From: CCMP332 sp965267555
GTDB lineage: Bacteria; Bacteroidota; Bacteroidia; Cytophagales; CCMP332
DNA length: 64,000 nucleotides
NCBI GenBank assembly: GCA_965267555.1
Contig: OZ254083.1
Location: 1,612,001-1,676,000, forward strand
Direction: 5' to 3'
Shown here: positions 8,590-17,255 of the stretch, one piece after another
How the letters are laid out: each line of letters opens with the position of its first letter
Numbering within the stretch: position 1 is the first letter of the stretch
Made by a program: the position numbers and the translations under genes
The notes under the pieces: model-generated
Told to the model about the DNA's origin: nothing
Database searches by the model: none
The model's input: the letters and a program-made list of their open reading frames with translations, nothing else

Positions 8590-9108
8590 CTACCAGCTTG
8601 CAACCGTTTCAGTAAATATATCGAGAAAGATTTGCTCAGATATATTCTCTATCAATTCATCTTCAACACTTTGAAGGGCTGTTTGCTGATCAAAATCTTC
8701 GAAGAAAGTAAACTGTTTATTCTCAAAACTTTGACTCTCATCCTTGGTGTTAATGTAATTGATACGCACTTTAATTCTCAAACGGTTAAGAGCTGCTAAT
8801 TCATCGCCGGTAGGAGCCACATTTTCTACTGCATAATATGAAATCCGACCTTCGATCTGAAGATCACCATTTGAATTAACAAGTTCCAAATTGGTATTGC
8901 TCTGATAGAAATCACGTAATCCCTCGGAAAAGGTTTGGGATATGCTCGCAGGTCCATTGCCGGACTCATTGTAAAACGTAGCTACGGAAATGGTTTTGAC
9001 ATCCGGTGAAATATTAGTTCCTGTAAATGAATAAACACCACAGCTATTTAAAGAAAGGAATAGAAAACCAAAGCTTAATGCCTTTGTAAATTTAGTTTTC
9101 AAGTTCAT
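8590..9108 (-). CDS. lptE: LPS-assembly lipoprotein LptE
   Basis: A 172-residue outer-membrane lipoprotein. The ATG at 9108 gives MNLKTKFTKALSFGFLFLSL followed by the lipobox NSC and GVYSFTG, the usual start of Bacteroidota LptE. The body (SISQTFSEGLRDFYQ..., LQIEGRISYY) matches the LptE fold that plugs the LptD barrel and helps insert lipopolysaccharide. Its start overlaps the end of the sigma-54 activator gene by 17 bases, suggesting translational coupling. LptD is not in this window. Confidence 0.88.
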   Translation of the reverse strand: MNLKTKFTKALSFGFLFLSLNSCGVYSFTGTNISPDVKTISVATFYNESGNGPASISQTFSEGLRDFYQSNTNLELVNSNGDLQIEGRISYYAVENVAPTGDELAALNRLRIKVRINYINTKDESQSFENKQFTFFEDFDQQTALQSVEDELIENISEQIFLDIFTETVASW

Positions 9109-10360
9109 ACTGTTTGATTTTCCGGTATAAGGTGCGTTCGGAAATTCCAAGATCCTGGGCGGCATATTTTCGTTTGTTGTTATTTTTTTGAAGGGCCTTT
9201 ATGATCATTTCTTTCTCCTTTTCTTCTAATGAAAGAGACTCCGGTTCATGCTCGGGTTCAATGTCTTCAATTTTACTAATATCAATCGTTTTACTATTTC
9301 CGGATCCTGATTCCTTTTGTTCAAGATAATAATTTGATGATGGGCGGTCATCTTCTACCTGGGTAACGATGTTATCAAAAAGTTCATTGTGGTCATTGAG
9401 TATGGCAGATTTGCTTTGATCTTCTTTTAATAATTTTAAAACCAGCTTTTTTAATTCATTCATGTCCTTTTTCATATCAAAAAGAACATTGTAAAGGATT
9501 TCTCTTTCCTTAAAACTCTGATTAGAATCACTGCCCTGTGCTTTGTATAAATCTGGAAGCATGGATTTTTCAGAGCTTGGAAGATATTTCATCAAAATTT
9601 CCGGGGGCACATCCCGATTGACTTCTAGTACGGATATCTGCTCTACGATATTTTTGAGTTGTCGAATATTTCCGGGAAAGCGATATTTTAAAAGAGCCTC
9701 TCTGGCCAGAGGAGTCAACTGTATCGGTTTAACTTTGTACTTATCCGCGAAGTCCGTTGCAAATTTTCTGAATAGCAAAGCAATATCATCTCCGCGATTT
9801 CTAAGAGAAGGAACCGTAATGGGTACGGTATTCAATCGATAATAGAGATCTTCACGAAATTTCCCCTTGTTTACAGCTTCAAATAGGTCTACATTGGTCG
9901 CTGCCACCACTCTAACGTCTGCTTTTTGAACTTTGGACGATCCCACGCGAATAAATTCTCCATTTTCTAATACTCTTAAAAGTCTGGCTTGGGTGCCTAC
10001 AGGTAGTTCGCCTACTTCATCAAGGAAAATTGTTCCACCGCTGGTAACTTCAAAATACCCTTTTCTGGCATCATGAGCACCGGTAAAAGAGCCTTTTTCA
10101 TGACCGAAAAGCTCCGAATCAATGGTGCCTTCGGGAATAGCCCCACAATTTATTGCAATAAACTGTCCGTGTTTTCTATGACTTAAATGGTGAATAATTT
10201 TTGAAAAAGATTCTTTCCCGCTGCCGCTTTCTCCGGTAATAAGCACGGTCATATCGGTAGGAGCCACCTGGGCTGCAATTCGCAAAGCATTGTTGAGCTG
10301 GGGAGAATTGCCTATGATGCCAAATCTCTGTTTGAGCGACTGTAATTCTGACTCTTCCAT
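9092..10360 (-). CDS. Sigma-54-dependent transcriptional activator lacking a receiver domain
   Basis: A 422-residue AAA+ enhancer-binding protein. Walker A GESGSGKE lies at 43-50, the sigma-54-contacting loop is GSFTGA (90-95, Ser replacing the usual Ala of GAFTGA), Walker B GGTIFLDEVGEL is at 108-119, and a Fis-type helix-turn-helix (MIIKALQKNNNKRKYAAQDL, then ISERTLYRKIKQY) ends the protein. There is no N-terminal receiver, GAF or PAS domain, so its activity must be controlled by a partner, by amount, or by the roughly 110-residue linker, as with PspF. The ATG at 10360 follows the miaB stop by two bases. It is the natural candidate regulator for the sigma-54-like site before groS. Confidence 0.93.
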   Translation of the reverse strand: MEESELQSLKQRFGIIGNSPQLNNALRIAAQVAPTDMTVLITGESGSGKESFSKIIHHLSHRKHGQFIAINCGAIPEGTIDSELFGHEKGSFTGAHDARKGYFEVTSGGTIFLDEVGELPVGTQARLLRVLENGEFIRVGSSKVQKADVRVVAATNVDLFEAVNKGKFREDLYYRLNTVPITVPSLRNRGDDIALLFRKFATDFADKYKVKPIQLTPLAREALLKYRFPGNIRQLKNIVEQISVLEVNRDVPPEILMKYLPSSEKSMLPDLYKAQGSDSNQSFKEREILYNVLFDMKKDMNELKKLVLKLLKEDQSKSAILNDHNELFDNIVTQVEDDRPSSNYYLEQKESGSGNSKTIDISKIEDIEPEHEPESLSLEEKEKEMIIKALQKNNNKRKYAAQDLGISERTLYRKIKQYELEN

Positions 10361-10362
10361 TT

Positions 10363-11793
10363 TTATACTGCTTCTACTGCCTTTCCTAATAAGGTCGCAG
10401 AACTGCAATCATTGACCATTACATTAACATACTGGCCGGTTTTATAATTCTCTTTTGGAAATACAACAACCTTATTAGCAGAATTTCGGCCAAACAACTC
10501 TTTATCTGATTTTTTTGATAAGCCTTCCACCAATACTTTGTGAATCTTTCCCAAATCCTTTTTATTTCTTTCCAGACTGAGTTCACTTTGCAAAGCGATA
10601 ATTTCTGCCAATCGTCTTTTTTTAACCTCAAGTGGAATATCATCACTGTATTTTTTGGCTGCAAGGGTTCCTGGTCGCTCAGAATAAAAAAACATGTAGG
10701 AGAAATCGTATTTTACTTCTTTCATAATTGAAAGTGTATCCTGATGTTCCTCTTCTGTTTCTGAACAAAATCCGGTAATCATATCGGAGCTTATTCCACA
10801 TTCATCTCCAATTATATTTCTGATGGCACTTACCCTGTCCAGATACCATTCGCGGCTATAAGTTCTGTTCATGAGTTTTAGAATTCTATTGTTCCCACTC
10901 TGAACCGGCAAGTGTATATAGTTACAAATATTTTCATATTTGGCCATAGTGTAAAGCACCTCATCCGTGATATCTTTGGGATGCGAAGTGGAAAACCTAA
11001 TTCTTAGTTTAGGGTCTAGCAATGCCACTTTTTCGAGAAGCTGCGCAAAATTGACAATCTCCCCATTTTCCTCATTTTTCCATTTATAGGAATCCACATT
11101 CTGTCCAAGTAAAGTGATTTCCTTATAGCCATTTGCAATAAGATCTCGGGCTTCTTTTAGGATTGATTCCGGATTGCGACTTCTCTCACGTCCCCGGGTA
11201 AATGGCACCACACAAAAAGAACACATGTTATCACAGCCTCTCATAATGGAGACAAAAGCCGTAACACCATTTGAATTTAATCGAACCGGACTAATATCAG
11301 CATAGGTTTCTTCTCTAGAGAGAAAAACATTTACTGCTTTATCCCCTTCGTCTACCTTTCTGACCAAATTAGGAAGGTCACGATAAGCATCCGGACCTGC
11401 AACTATATCCACTATTTTTTCTTCTTCCAGAAGATTTTTCTTTAATCGCTCCGCCATGCAGCCCAAAACGCCAATTTGAGTTTCAGGTTTGCTGCGTTTT
11501 ATTGAATTGAATTGTTTTAAGCGTTTTCTTACCGTTTGTTCCGCTTTATCGCGAATCGAACAGGTATTTAATAATATCAGGTCGGCCTCCTCGAATTTTG
11601 ATGTGGTATCAAAGCCCTCATTTTTGAGAATCGAAGTGACAATCTCACTATCAGAAAAATTCATTTGACAACCATAACTTTCGATATACAGCTTTCTCGA
11701 ATTCCCTCTATCTTCTTCTATACTGGTTTTTACGGTTTCGCATGCTTCATTTTGTTGCTCCAGAATACCGATATCTCCAATAATTTCACTCAT
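10363..11793 (-). CDS. miaB: tRNA-2-methylthio-N6-dimethylallyladenosine synthase MiaB
   Basis: A 476-residue radical-SAM methylthiotransferase that modifies A37 of tRNAs reading UNN codons. The N-terminal domain carries the three ligands of the auxiliary cluster (Cys42, Cys78, Cys112), the radical-SAM CxxxCxxC is at 187/191/194, and a TRAM domain closes the protein. A roughly 32-residue N-terminal extension precedes the catalytic part. The gene is the first of a compact run (activator, lptE, TPR protein, secG). A perfect TGACA-CTT-TGTCA palindrome lies about 45 bases upstream of its start. Confidence 0.96.
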   Translation of the reverse strand: MSEIIGDIGILEQQNEACETVKTSIEEDRGNSRKLYIESYGCQMNFSDSEIVTSILKNEGFDTTSKFEEADLILLNTCSIRDKAEQTVRKRLKQFNSIKRSKPETQIGVLGCMAERLKKNLLEEEKIVDIVAGPDAYRDLPNLVRKVDEGDKAVNVFLSREETYADISPVRLNSNGVTAFVSIMRGCDNMCSFCVVPFTRGRERSRNPESILKEARDLIANGYKEITLLGQNVDSYKWKNEENGEIVNFAQLLEKVALLDPKLRIRFSTSHPKDITDEVLYTMAKYENICNYIHLPVQSGNNRILKLMNRTYSREWYLDRVSAIRNIIGDECGISSDMITGFCSETEEEHQDTLSIMKEVKYDFSYMFFYSERPGTLAAKKYSDDIPLEVKKRRLAEIIALQSELSLERNKKDLGKIHKVLVEGLSKKSDKELFGRNSANKVVVFPKENYKTGQYVNVMVNDCSSATLLGKAVEAV

Positions 11794-11834
11794 ATTGTCC
11801 TAATTTGACCGCAAATTAATGAAAAAACACACAA

Positions 11835-11847
11835 TGACACTTTGTCA
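11835..11847. promoter_or_regulatory. Possible operator upstream of miaB
   Basis: TGACACTTTGTCA is a perfect five-base inverted repeat with a three-base spacer, about 42-54 bases before the miaB start. The same pentamers occur several times upstream of groS (6065, 6084, 6098, 6117, 6126). A regulator binding site is plausible but unproven. Confidence 0.3.
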
Positions 11848-11855
11848 GTTCGCTA

Positions 11856-13142
11856 TTATTTTTGAAATATTTCGCGAATGGCTTTGGCTTTTAATTGACA
11901 TTCCTCGTACTCTTGCTCAGGATCAGAGTCATAGGTAATGGCACTTCCAACATTGTAGCTGAGCAATTTGGTTTCTGAATTGTAAAATAAACTTCTAATA
12001 ATCACATTGAAATCGAAATTTCCTGTGGGGTCGATATAGCCGATACTTCCTGAAAAAATACCTCTTTTGCTCTTCTCATATTTTTCTATCAATTCCATCA
12101 CTTTGATTTTAGGTGCGCCGGTCATGCTACCCATAGGAAAAGCATTTTTGATGATGTCGACGAGTCCAATATTTTCTTTTACTTCTGAAACAACGGTTGA
12201 AATCATATGAAAGAGATGGCGGAATTCATAAATTCCAAAAAGTTCTTCGACTTCTACTGAACCCGGTTTTGAACTTTTGGCCAGATCATTTCTAACGAGG
12301 TCAACAATCATCATATTTTCGGCTCTTTCCTTCTCGCTATTGAATAAGCGCCTTTTGTTCTCTTTTCTAACTGATGCATCCTTTCCAGTGGGAATGGTAC
12401 CTTTAATGGGTTGAGAAATAATTTTTTGCTTGTTTTTTCTTATAAATCGCTCAGGTGAAGCACAGATGAGGGCGAATTTTCGGGCTTTGAAAAAGGCGGC
12501 AAAGGGAGTGGGGGATTGTTCACAGAGTTTTACCCAATACTTATAGGGATCGATATTGTCTACATTGGCCAGGTATTCCATACAATAATTGATCTCATAG
12601 ACATCTCCTTCATAAATATGTCTTCTTAATTTATTGATGACTTCGAGGTATTCTTCCCTCGAAGTTTCTGTTTTAAAATCAATTTTCGCATTTTCCGATG
12701 CCTTGCGGATATTATTAACATTCTGTATTTCATCGAATAGCAAATCAGGGTCTCCCAAGGTGTGGATCAGCACAGCATCTTCTTCTAATTCCAATATATT
12801 TTGCGGACAAAAAAAGATCAATTCCGGAAAACTTTTATGATCTTGATTCTGACTGAATAGTTTTTCCGTGTCGTTTTTTAGGTCATAGGATAAATAGCCA
12901 AAAATCCAATCCTTAGTTTTTTGAATGTATTCACTTAATGAGTTAAAAGCACCGGGGCAATTGGTAAGTGTAACGGATGATGCAGCGCCAAAAGCGATCA
13001 ATTTAGGAAAAGCTCCACAAGGGTAAGAAATATTGTGATTCTCAAAACGCACAAAGAATTCACTGTTATGGGCAAGATCGCAGGCATTCTGAACAAATTG
13101 ATTGATATTTGAAAGAAGATAGCGTTTTGATTTTCGATTCAT
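11856..13142 (-). CDS. pabB: Aminodeoxychorismate synthase component I (chorismate-binding)
   Basis: A 428-residue chorismate-utilising enzyme making 4-amino-4-deoxychorismate for folate. The PIKGT motif at 245-249, with its lysine, is diagnostic of PabB rather than anthranilate synthase TrpE, and the downstream ENMMIVDLVRNDL, GSMTGAPK and GIFSGSIGYI motifs complete the active site. No pabA or pabC lies beside it, so the glutaminase subunit must be elsewhere. It runs on the minus strand and diverges from the DUF4197 gene across 67 bases holding a good -33/-7 promoter for that gene. Confidence 0.95.
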   Translation of the reverse strand: MNRKSKRYLLSNINQFVQNACDLAHNSEFFVRFENHNISYPCGAFPKLIAFGAASSVTLTNCPGAFNSLSEYIQKTKDWIFGYLSYDLKNDTEKLFSQNQDHKSFPELIFFCPQNILELEEDAVLIHTLGDPDLLFDEIQNVNNIRKASENAKIDFKTETSREEYLEVINKLRRHIYEGDVYEINYCMEYLANVDNIDPYKYWVKLCEQSPTPFAAFFKARKFALICASPERFIRKNKQKIISQPIKGTIPTGKDASVRKENKRRLFNSEKERAENMMIVDLVRNDLAKSSKPGSVEVEELFGIYEFRHLFHMISTVVSEVKENIGLVDIIKNAFPMGSMTGAPKIKVMELIEKYEKSKRGIFSGSIGYIDPTGNFDFNVIIRSLFYNSETKLLSYNVGSAITYDSDPEQEYEECQLKAKAIREIFQK

Positions 13143-13163
13143 TTCAGATTGGGTGGCAGGCTT

Positions 13164-13195
13164 TTTGTGAGCAAATGGTCAGTATATTATCTTTG
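13164..13195 (+). promoter_or_regulatory. Bacteroidota-type -33/-7 promoter
   Basis: A TTTG at 13164-13167 and TATCTTTG at 13188-13195, separated by 20 bases, fit the TTTG / TAnnTTTG promoter of Bacteroidota. The predicted start is just before the ATG at 13210. Confidence 0.55.
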
Positions 13196-13209
13196 ATAAA
13201 ATTTCTATT

Positions 13210-13989
13210 ATGAAGAAGGTTTCAATTTTACTAATTTCTATATTCTTTTTGTTCTCTTCATGTGATGAAAATGGAAATATTGCGCTTCCAACCGGATTAT
13301 CCAACGAAGAGGTAATTATGGGCTTAAAAGAAGCTCTTAGAGTTGGTACCGATACATCCGTTTCCAGATTGACCGCAACCAATGGCTATTTTGCTGATCA
13401 GGCGGTAAAAATACTATTGCCCGATGAAGTAAGCGCTCAAATTAACACACTTGAATCGGGTATAAACAGTGCCGGGCCATTTTTAAAACCCACTTTACAA
13501 ACGCTTTACGACAATTCTTTAAAGCCGGTTATTAATGATATGGTTTTGTCTTTAAATCGCTCTGCTGAAGATGCCGCTCAACGTGCTACCCCCATATTTG
13601 TTAATGCAATTACCGGCATCACCATTGCCGATGGGTTTAATATTTTAAATGGCTCCGATACAGCGGCCACCAATTATTTAAGAGAAAATACGTTTTCAGA
13701 ATTATTTGGCGAATTTCAACCTGATATTGATAATTCACTTTCAAAGGATCTGGTCGCCGGCCAAAGTGCCAATGATATTTTTAGTACCTACGTTTCCTCC
13801 TATAACAGCATATCCTCTGCCTCTTTAGGACTTATTGATCCGGTTTCTGAGGTTCCCTTATCGGAGTATGTGACAAACAAAGGATTGAACGGTCTGTTTC
13901 TTAAAGTTGGAGAAGAGGAAAAGAATATAAGGAATAACCCTTTGAATCGCGTAACTGATATATTAGAGCGTGTATTTGGAGGTGGATAA
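13210..13989 (+). CDS. DUF4197 lipoprotein
   Basis: A 259-residue lipoprotein of unknown function. MKKVSILLISIFFLFSSC is a clear lipoprotein signal with the lipobox FSSC. The rest matches DUF4197: an N-terminal LSNEEVIMGLKEALRVGTDTSV, then LLPDEVSAQI, and a C-terminal GLNGLFLKVGEEEKNIRNNP stretch in which the E-x-x-I-R-x-[ND]-P motif is typical. These are helical periplasmic proteins. The gene is monocistronic or leads into pdhC, 77 bases on. Confidence 0.88.
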   Translation: MKKVSILLISIFFLFSSCDENGNIALPTGLSNEEVIMGLKEALRVGTDTSVSRLTATNGYFADQAVKILLPDEVSAQINTLESGINSAGPFLKPTLQTLYDNSLKPVINDMVLSLNRSAEDAAQRATPIFVNAITGITIADGFNILNGSDTAATNYLRENTFSELFGEFQPDIDNSLSKDLVAGQSANDIFSTYVSSYNSISSASLGLIDPVSEVPLSEYVTNKGLNGLFLKVGEEEKNIRNNPLNRVTDILERVFGGG

Positions 13990-14066
13990 TCAATAATTCA
14001 TCGAATAGATTTGATATAAGCGATTATCTAATAACATTTGTAGATTAAAATCCCTAGAAGACAAAC

Positions 14067-15728
14067 ATGGCTGAAATTTTTAAAATGCCACTGATGAGTG
14101 ATACCATGGAAGAAGGTGTCGTGGCTAATTGGTTAAAGAAAGTTGGTGACGAAGTGAGCGCCGGAGATATTCTGGCTGAGATAGAAACCGATAAGGCGAC
14201 AATGGAATTGGAAAGTTATGCTGATGGTGTTCTGTTACACCTGGCAGTTGAAGCAGGAGATAGTGTGGCTGTAGACGCTCCATTGTATATCATCGGGGAA
14301 AAGGGAGAAGATATCAGCGATCTCAAAAAAGAATTTGAAGAAGGGGCATCGGCTTCAACAGAAAGTAAAGATGAGAAGGAAAATGAAGAATCAAAGGAGA
14401 AGGATTCCGGATCATCTGAAAAAGCAGATACTTCCAACATTCCGGCTACAGTAGTTAAAATGCCTCTAATGAGTGATACCATGACGGAAGGAACCATCGC
14501 CGCCTGGCATAAAAAGGTCGGTGAGAGTGTTAGTTCAGGTGATCTTCTGGCAGAAATTGAAACCGACAAGGCAACCATGGAATTGGAGAGCTATGAAGAT
14601 GGTACACTGCTTTACAGGGCAGTGGATGAAGGAGGCTCGGTTGAAGTGGAAGGTTTATTAGCCGTAATTGGTGAGAAAGGAGCAGATTTTCAGGCTTTAG
14701 TTGATAATTTCCAAAAGGGGGGCAGCACTGACAATGGAAATGAAGAGAGTAAAAAAGAAGTAGAAAAAGAATCAAAGCCGGATAAGAAAGCCGAAGAAAA
14801 AAACAGTGTCTCATCGAAATCAATGACAGATGATAAAGATGACAGCCGTGTGAAAGCCTCACCATTGGCGAGAAGTCTTGCAAAAGAAAAAGGCTATAAT
14901 CTGAACAATATTAATGGCTCAGGGCCAAATGGAAGAATCATTAAGAAGGATGTAGAGGATCACAGCCCATCACAAAGTGCGAAAGAAGCTGCATCAAAAC
15001 CGGAAAGTGGTGGAGTCCAGATACAATTGCCAAAAGTTGTAGGCGAGGAGTCCTACGAGGAAAGCAATGTCACTCAAATGCGAAAGACAATCGCAAAGCG
15101 ATTATCTGAATCTAAATTCTCAGCGCCACATTTTTATCTCACCATGCAGATAAATATGGATAAGGCGATTGCGGCTAGAAAAAGCATGAATGAAATTGCG
15201 CCGGTCAAAATATCTTTTAACGATTTAGTCATTAAAGCTGCAGCGATTGCATTGAGACAACACCCCAATGTCAATTCGAGTTGGCTTGGTGATAAAATCA
15301 GAAAAAACCACCATGTCCATATTGGTGTGGCCGTCGCAGTAGATGAAGGCTTACTCGTACCCGTAGTCAGATTTGCCGATAGTAAAACCTTATCCCATAT
15401 TTCTACCGAGGTAAAAGACTTGGCAGGTAAAGCCAAGGATAAAAAATTACAACCAAGCGACTGGGAGGGAAATACATTTACCATTTCAAATTTGGGAATG
15501 TTTGGAATAGAAGAATTTACCGCGATTATTAATCCGCCCGATTCATGCATATTGGCTGTTGGAGGTATTATAGAACAGCCAGTGGTAAAAGATGGTGAAA
15601 TTAAAGTCGGCAATATCATGAAGGTGACCATGTCTTGTGATCATCGTGTTGTGGATGGCGCTACCGGCTCAGCATTTTTACAGACCTTCAAAGCCTTGCT
15701 GGAAGATCCTGTAAGATTGTTAATTTAA
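14067..15728 (+). CDS. pdhC: Dihydrolipoyl acetyltransferase (E2) of pyruvate dehydrogenase
   Basis: A 553-residue E2 core of the pyruvate dehydrogenase complex. Two lipoyl domains carry the attachment lysines Lys43 and Lys168, each in ETDKATMEL; acidic, Ser/Lys-rich linkers follow; an E3/E1-binding domain spans about 262-297 (VKASPLARSLAKEKG); and the catalytic acyltransferase domain has DHRVVDG with His526 near the end. Two rather than one or three lipoyl domains is usual for this phylum. The E1 genes are not adjacent. hslV follows nine bases after the stop. Confidence 0.95.
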   Translation: MAEIFKMPLMSDTMEEGVVANWLKKVGDEVSAGDILAEIETDKATMELESYADGVLLHLAVEAGDSVAVDAPLYIIGEKGEDISDLKKEFEEGASASTESKDEKENEESKEKDSGSSEKADTSNIPATVVKMPLMSDTMTEGTIAAWHKKVGESVSSGDLLAEIETDKATMELESYEDGTLLYRAVDEGGSVEVEGLLAVIGEKGADFQALVDNFQKGGSTDNGNEESKKEVEKESKPDKKAEEKNSVSSKSMTDDKDDSRVKASPLARSLAKEKGYNLNNINGSGPNGRIIKKDVEDHSPSQSAKEAASKPESGGVQIQLPKVVGEESYEESNVTQMRKTIAKRLSESKFSAPHFYLTMQINMDKAIAARKSMNEIAPVKISFNDLVIKAAAIALRQHPNVNSSWLGDKIRKNHHVHIGVAVAVDEGLLVPVVRFADSKTLSHISTEVKDLAGKAKDKKLQPSDWEGNTFTISNLGMFGIEEFTAIINPPDSCILAVGGIIEQPVVKDGEIKVGNIMKVTMSCDHRVVDGATGSAFLQTFKALLEDPVRLLI

Positions 15729-15737
15729 TTTAAAAGA

Positions 15738-16280
15738 ATGACGAATATTAAAGCAACCACTGTTGTAGCTGTCAAGCACAATGGACAAATTGCAATGGGT
15801 GCCGATGGGCAGGCTACTTTTGGTAATACCGTGGCTAAAAGCAATGTGCGCAAAATAAGAAAGCTCTTTGATGGTAAAATCATGGTAGGATTTGCAGGTT
15901 CCACCGCAGATGCCTTCACCTTAATGGAGCGTTTTGAAGAAAAACTCAATTCTTATGGTGGAAACATGAAACGCGCCGCCATTGAATTGGCTAAGGATTG
16001 GAGAATGGACCGCTACCTCAGAAGGCTGGAAGCCATGATGATTACAGCTGATGAAAATGAAATATTGACCATCTCGGGAAATGGTGATGTTATAGAACCT
16101 GATGATGAAGTAACATCTATCGGAAGTGGTTCAATGTATGCTCTGGCTGCGGCACGAGCTTTAAAAAAGCACAGTCCTAAACTCAGCGCTGAAGAAATGG
16201 TGACTGAAAGTCTTCACATAGCAGCCGATATTTGTATTTATACCAATCACAATATTATAATCGAAAAATTAGGTAAATGA
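15738..16280 (+). CDS. hslV: ATP-dependent protease proteolytic subunit HslV
   Basis: A 180-residue threonine protease of the HslUV (ClpQY) complex. The mature N terminus should be the TTVVAV starting at Thr7 after removal of the short propeptide, and the family motifs GADGQATFGNT and VRKIRKLFDGKIMVGFAGSTADAFTL are present. hslU is not next to it, as often in Bacteroidota. The stop codon overlaps the ATG of the following ArsC-like gene as ATGA. Confidence 0.95.
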   Translation: MTNIKATTVVAVKHNGQIAMGADGQATFGNTVAKSNVRKIRKLFDGKIMVGFAGSTADAFTLMERFEEKLNSYGGNMKRAAIELAKDWRMDRYLRRLEAMMITADENEILTISGNGDVIEPDDEVTSIGSGSMYALAAARALKKHSPKLSAEEMVTESLHIAADICIYTNHNIIIEKLGK

Positions 16281-16618
16281 TTATTTATCACAACCCAAGA
16301 TGCCGGAAAAGCAGAGAGACCCTGGAAATGATAAAAAATGCCGGCCTTGAACCCGAAGTACATGAATATTTAAAAAAGCCACTTGACAAAAACCAGTTAA
16401 AGGATTTGCTTAAGAAACTTGATAAATCTGCCGAAGAATTGGTTCGCAAAAATGAAGTAGAATTTAAAGAGAATTACAAAGGAAAAGACTTAAGTGAGAA
16501 TGATTATCTGGACATGATCGTAAAGTTTCCAAAACTTCTTGAAAGACCAATTGTTGTCGATAATAACAGGGCAATTATTGGTCGTCCACCGGAAAATGTT
16601 TTAACATTGTTAAAATGA
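16277..16618 (+). CDS. ArsC/YffB-family thioredoxin-fold protein
   Basis: A 113-residue glutaredoxin-type arsenate reductase family member. The active-site motif is NPRCRKSRE with Cys9, and the LERPIVVDNNRAIIGRPPENV segment near the end is the family's second hallmark. There is no ars operon around it, so a general thiol reductase (YffB-like) is as likely as true arsenate reduction. It is translationally coupled to hslV through a four-base overlap. Confidence 0.88.
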   Translation: MIIYHNPRCRKSRETLEMIKNAGLEPEVHEYLKKPLDKNQLKDLLKKLDKSAEELVRKNEVEFKENYKGKDLSENDYLDMIVKFPKLLERPIVVDNNRAIIGRPPENVLTLLK

Positions 16619-16657
16619 TAGCCTATATTTCTGAGCTTTATTGGTAAAGAGTTGCTC

Positions 16658-16679
16658 AGCATTTAGGAATGCTTAATTT
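16658..16679 (+). terminator. Weak hairpin after the ArsC-like gene
   Basis: AGCATT pairs perfectly with AATGCT around a TAGG loop, followed by a T-rich but interrupted tract. It lies about 40 bases beyond the preceding stop; the weak stem makes termination uncertain. Confidence 0.3.
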
Positions 16680-16688
16680 TATGACGAA

Positions 16689-17048
16689 ATGAAGTCCTAT
16701 TCTGAATTAGAGGTTTATAAAAAGGCCTACCACCTGGCAGTAGTCATTCATGATCTTACGGGATTGTACGATGACGAAGAAGAATTTGAATCTTTAGTGC
16801 ATGAATTGAGAGCGGTCAGCAGAGCGGTAGTTGCGAGAATTTCAGATGCATGGACACACCGAAAATTTATGTCCAATATTGAGATTCATTTGGCAAAAGC
16901 CGTGACAGAAATCAACCTTACTATCGATTTATTAAAAAAAGCGCACGATTCTGATATTATTTCTGAAAAAAGATTTGAGGAAAAAGTAACAGAATACTTA
17001 TCCATTCAGCACGATCTTCATGAAATCATGGAGAAGGGATCTTTTTAG
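16689..17048 (+). CDS. Four-helix-bundle protein (S23 / 23S rRNA IVS-like)
   Basis: A 119-residue all-helical protein of the S23 four-helix-bundle family, first known from genes inside 23S rRNA intervening sequences but here an ordinary chromosomal gene. SYSELEVYKKAYHLAVVIHDLTGLYDDEE is the characteristic N terminus, followed by RAVSRAVVARISDAW and helices ending in YLSIQHDLHEIM. Its function is unknown; related proteins form pentameric barrels that bind nucleic acid in diversity-generating retroelements, but no reverse transcriptase is present. A decayed relative lies at 58097-58222. Confidence 0.85.
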   Translation: MKSYSELEVYKKAYHLAVVIHDLTGLYDDEEEFESLVHELRAVSRAVVARISDAWTHRKFMSNIEIHLAKAVTEINLTIDLLKKAHDSDIISEKRFEEKVTEYLSIQHDLHEIMEKGSF

Positions 17049-17102
17049 TGAAAGCAAACAATTTCTCGTATTACTTATTATGTAATCAGTCAATCTGATT
17101 AA

Positions 17103-17255
17103 ATGGAATCTCCCTGTATAAAAATTTGCAGCATTAACGAAAAAGGATATTGTGCGGGTTGTAAAAGAAATATTGAAGAAATTGCCAACTGGATGTTTTA
17201 CAGCAGGGAAGAGCGTCAGCAAATTTCTAAATCTCTTAAAAAAAGGAAGATTTAG
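17103..17255 (+). CDS. Small DUF1289 protein
   Basis: A 50-residue protein reading MESPCIKICSINEKGYCAGC and onward to a basic C terminus. Cys5, Cys9, Cys17 and Cys20, together with the conserved SPC...C and CxGC...EIANW...ER pattern, match DUF1289, a widespread family of tiny proteins likely to bind zinc or an iron-sulphur cluster. Function unknown. Its stop overlaps by four bases the stop of the convergent DUF2721 gene. Confidence 0.8.
   Translation: MESPCIKICSINEKGYCAGCKRNIEEIANWMFYSREERQQISKSLKKRKI

Noticed and set aside
16277..16618. An arsenic resistance operon.
   Set aside because: Only a single ArsC/YffB-like gene is present, coupled to hslV; there is no ArsR, ArsB or Acr3.
16689..17048. 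The S23-type protein as part of a diversity-generating retroelement.
   Set aside because: No reverse transcriptase, template repeat or variable-region gene was seen in the window, so it is a stand-alone member of the family.
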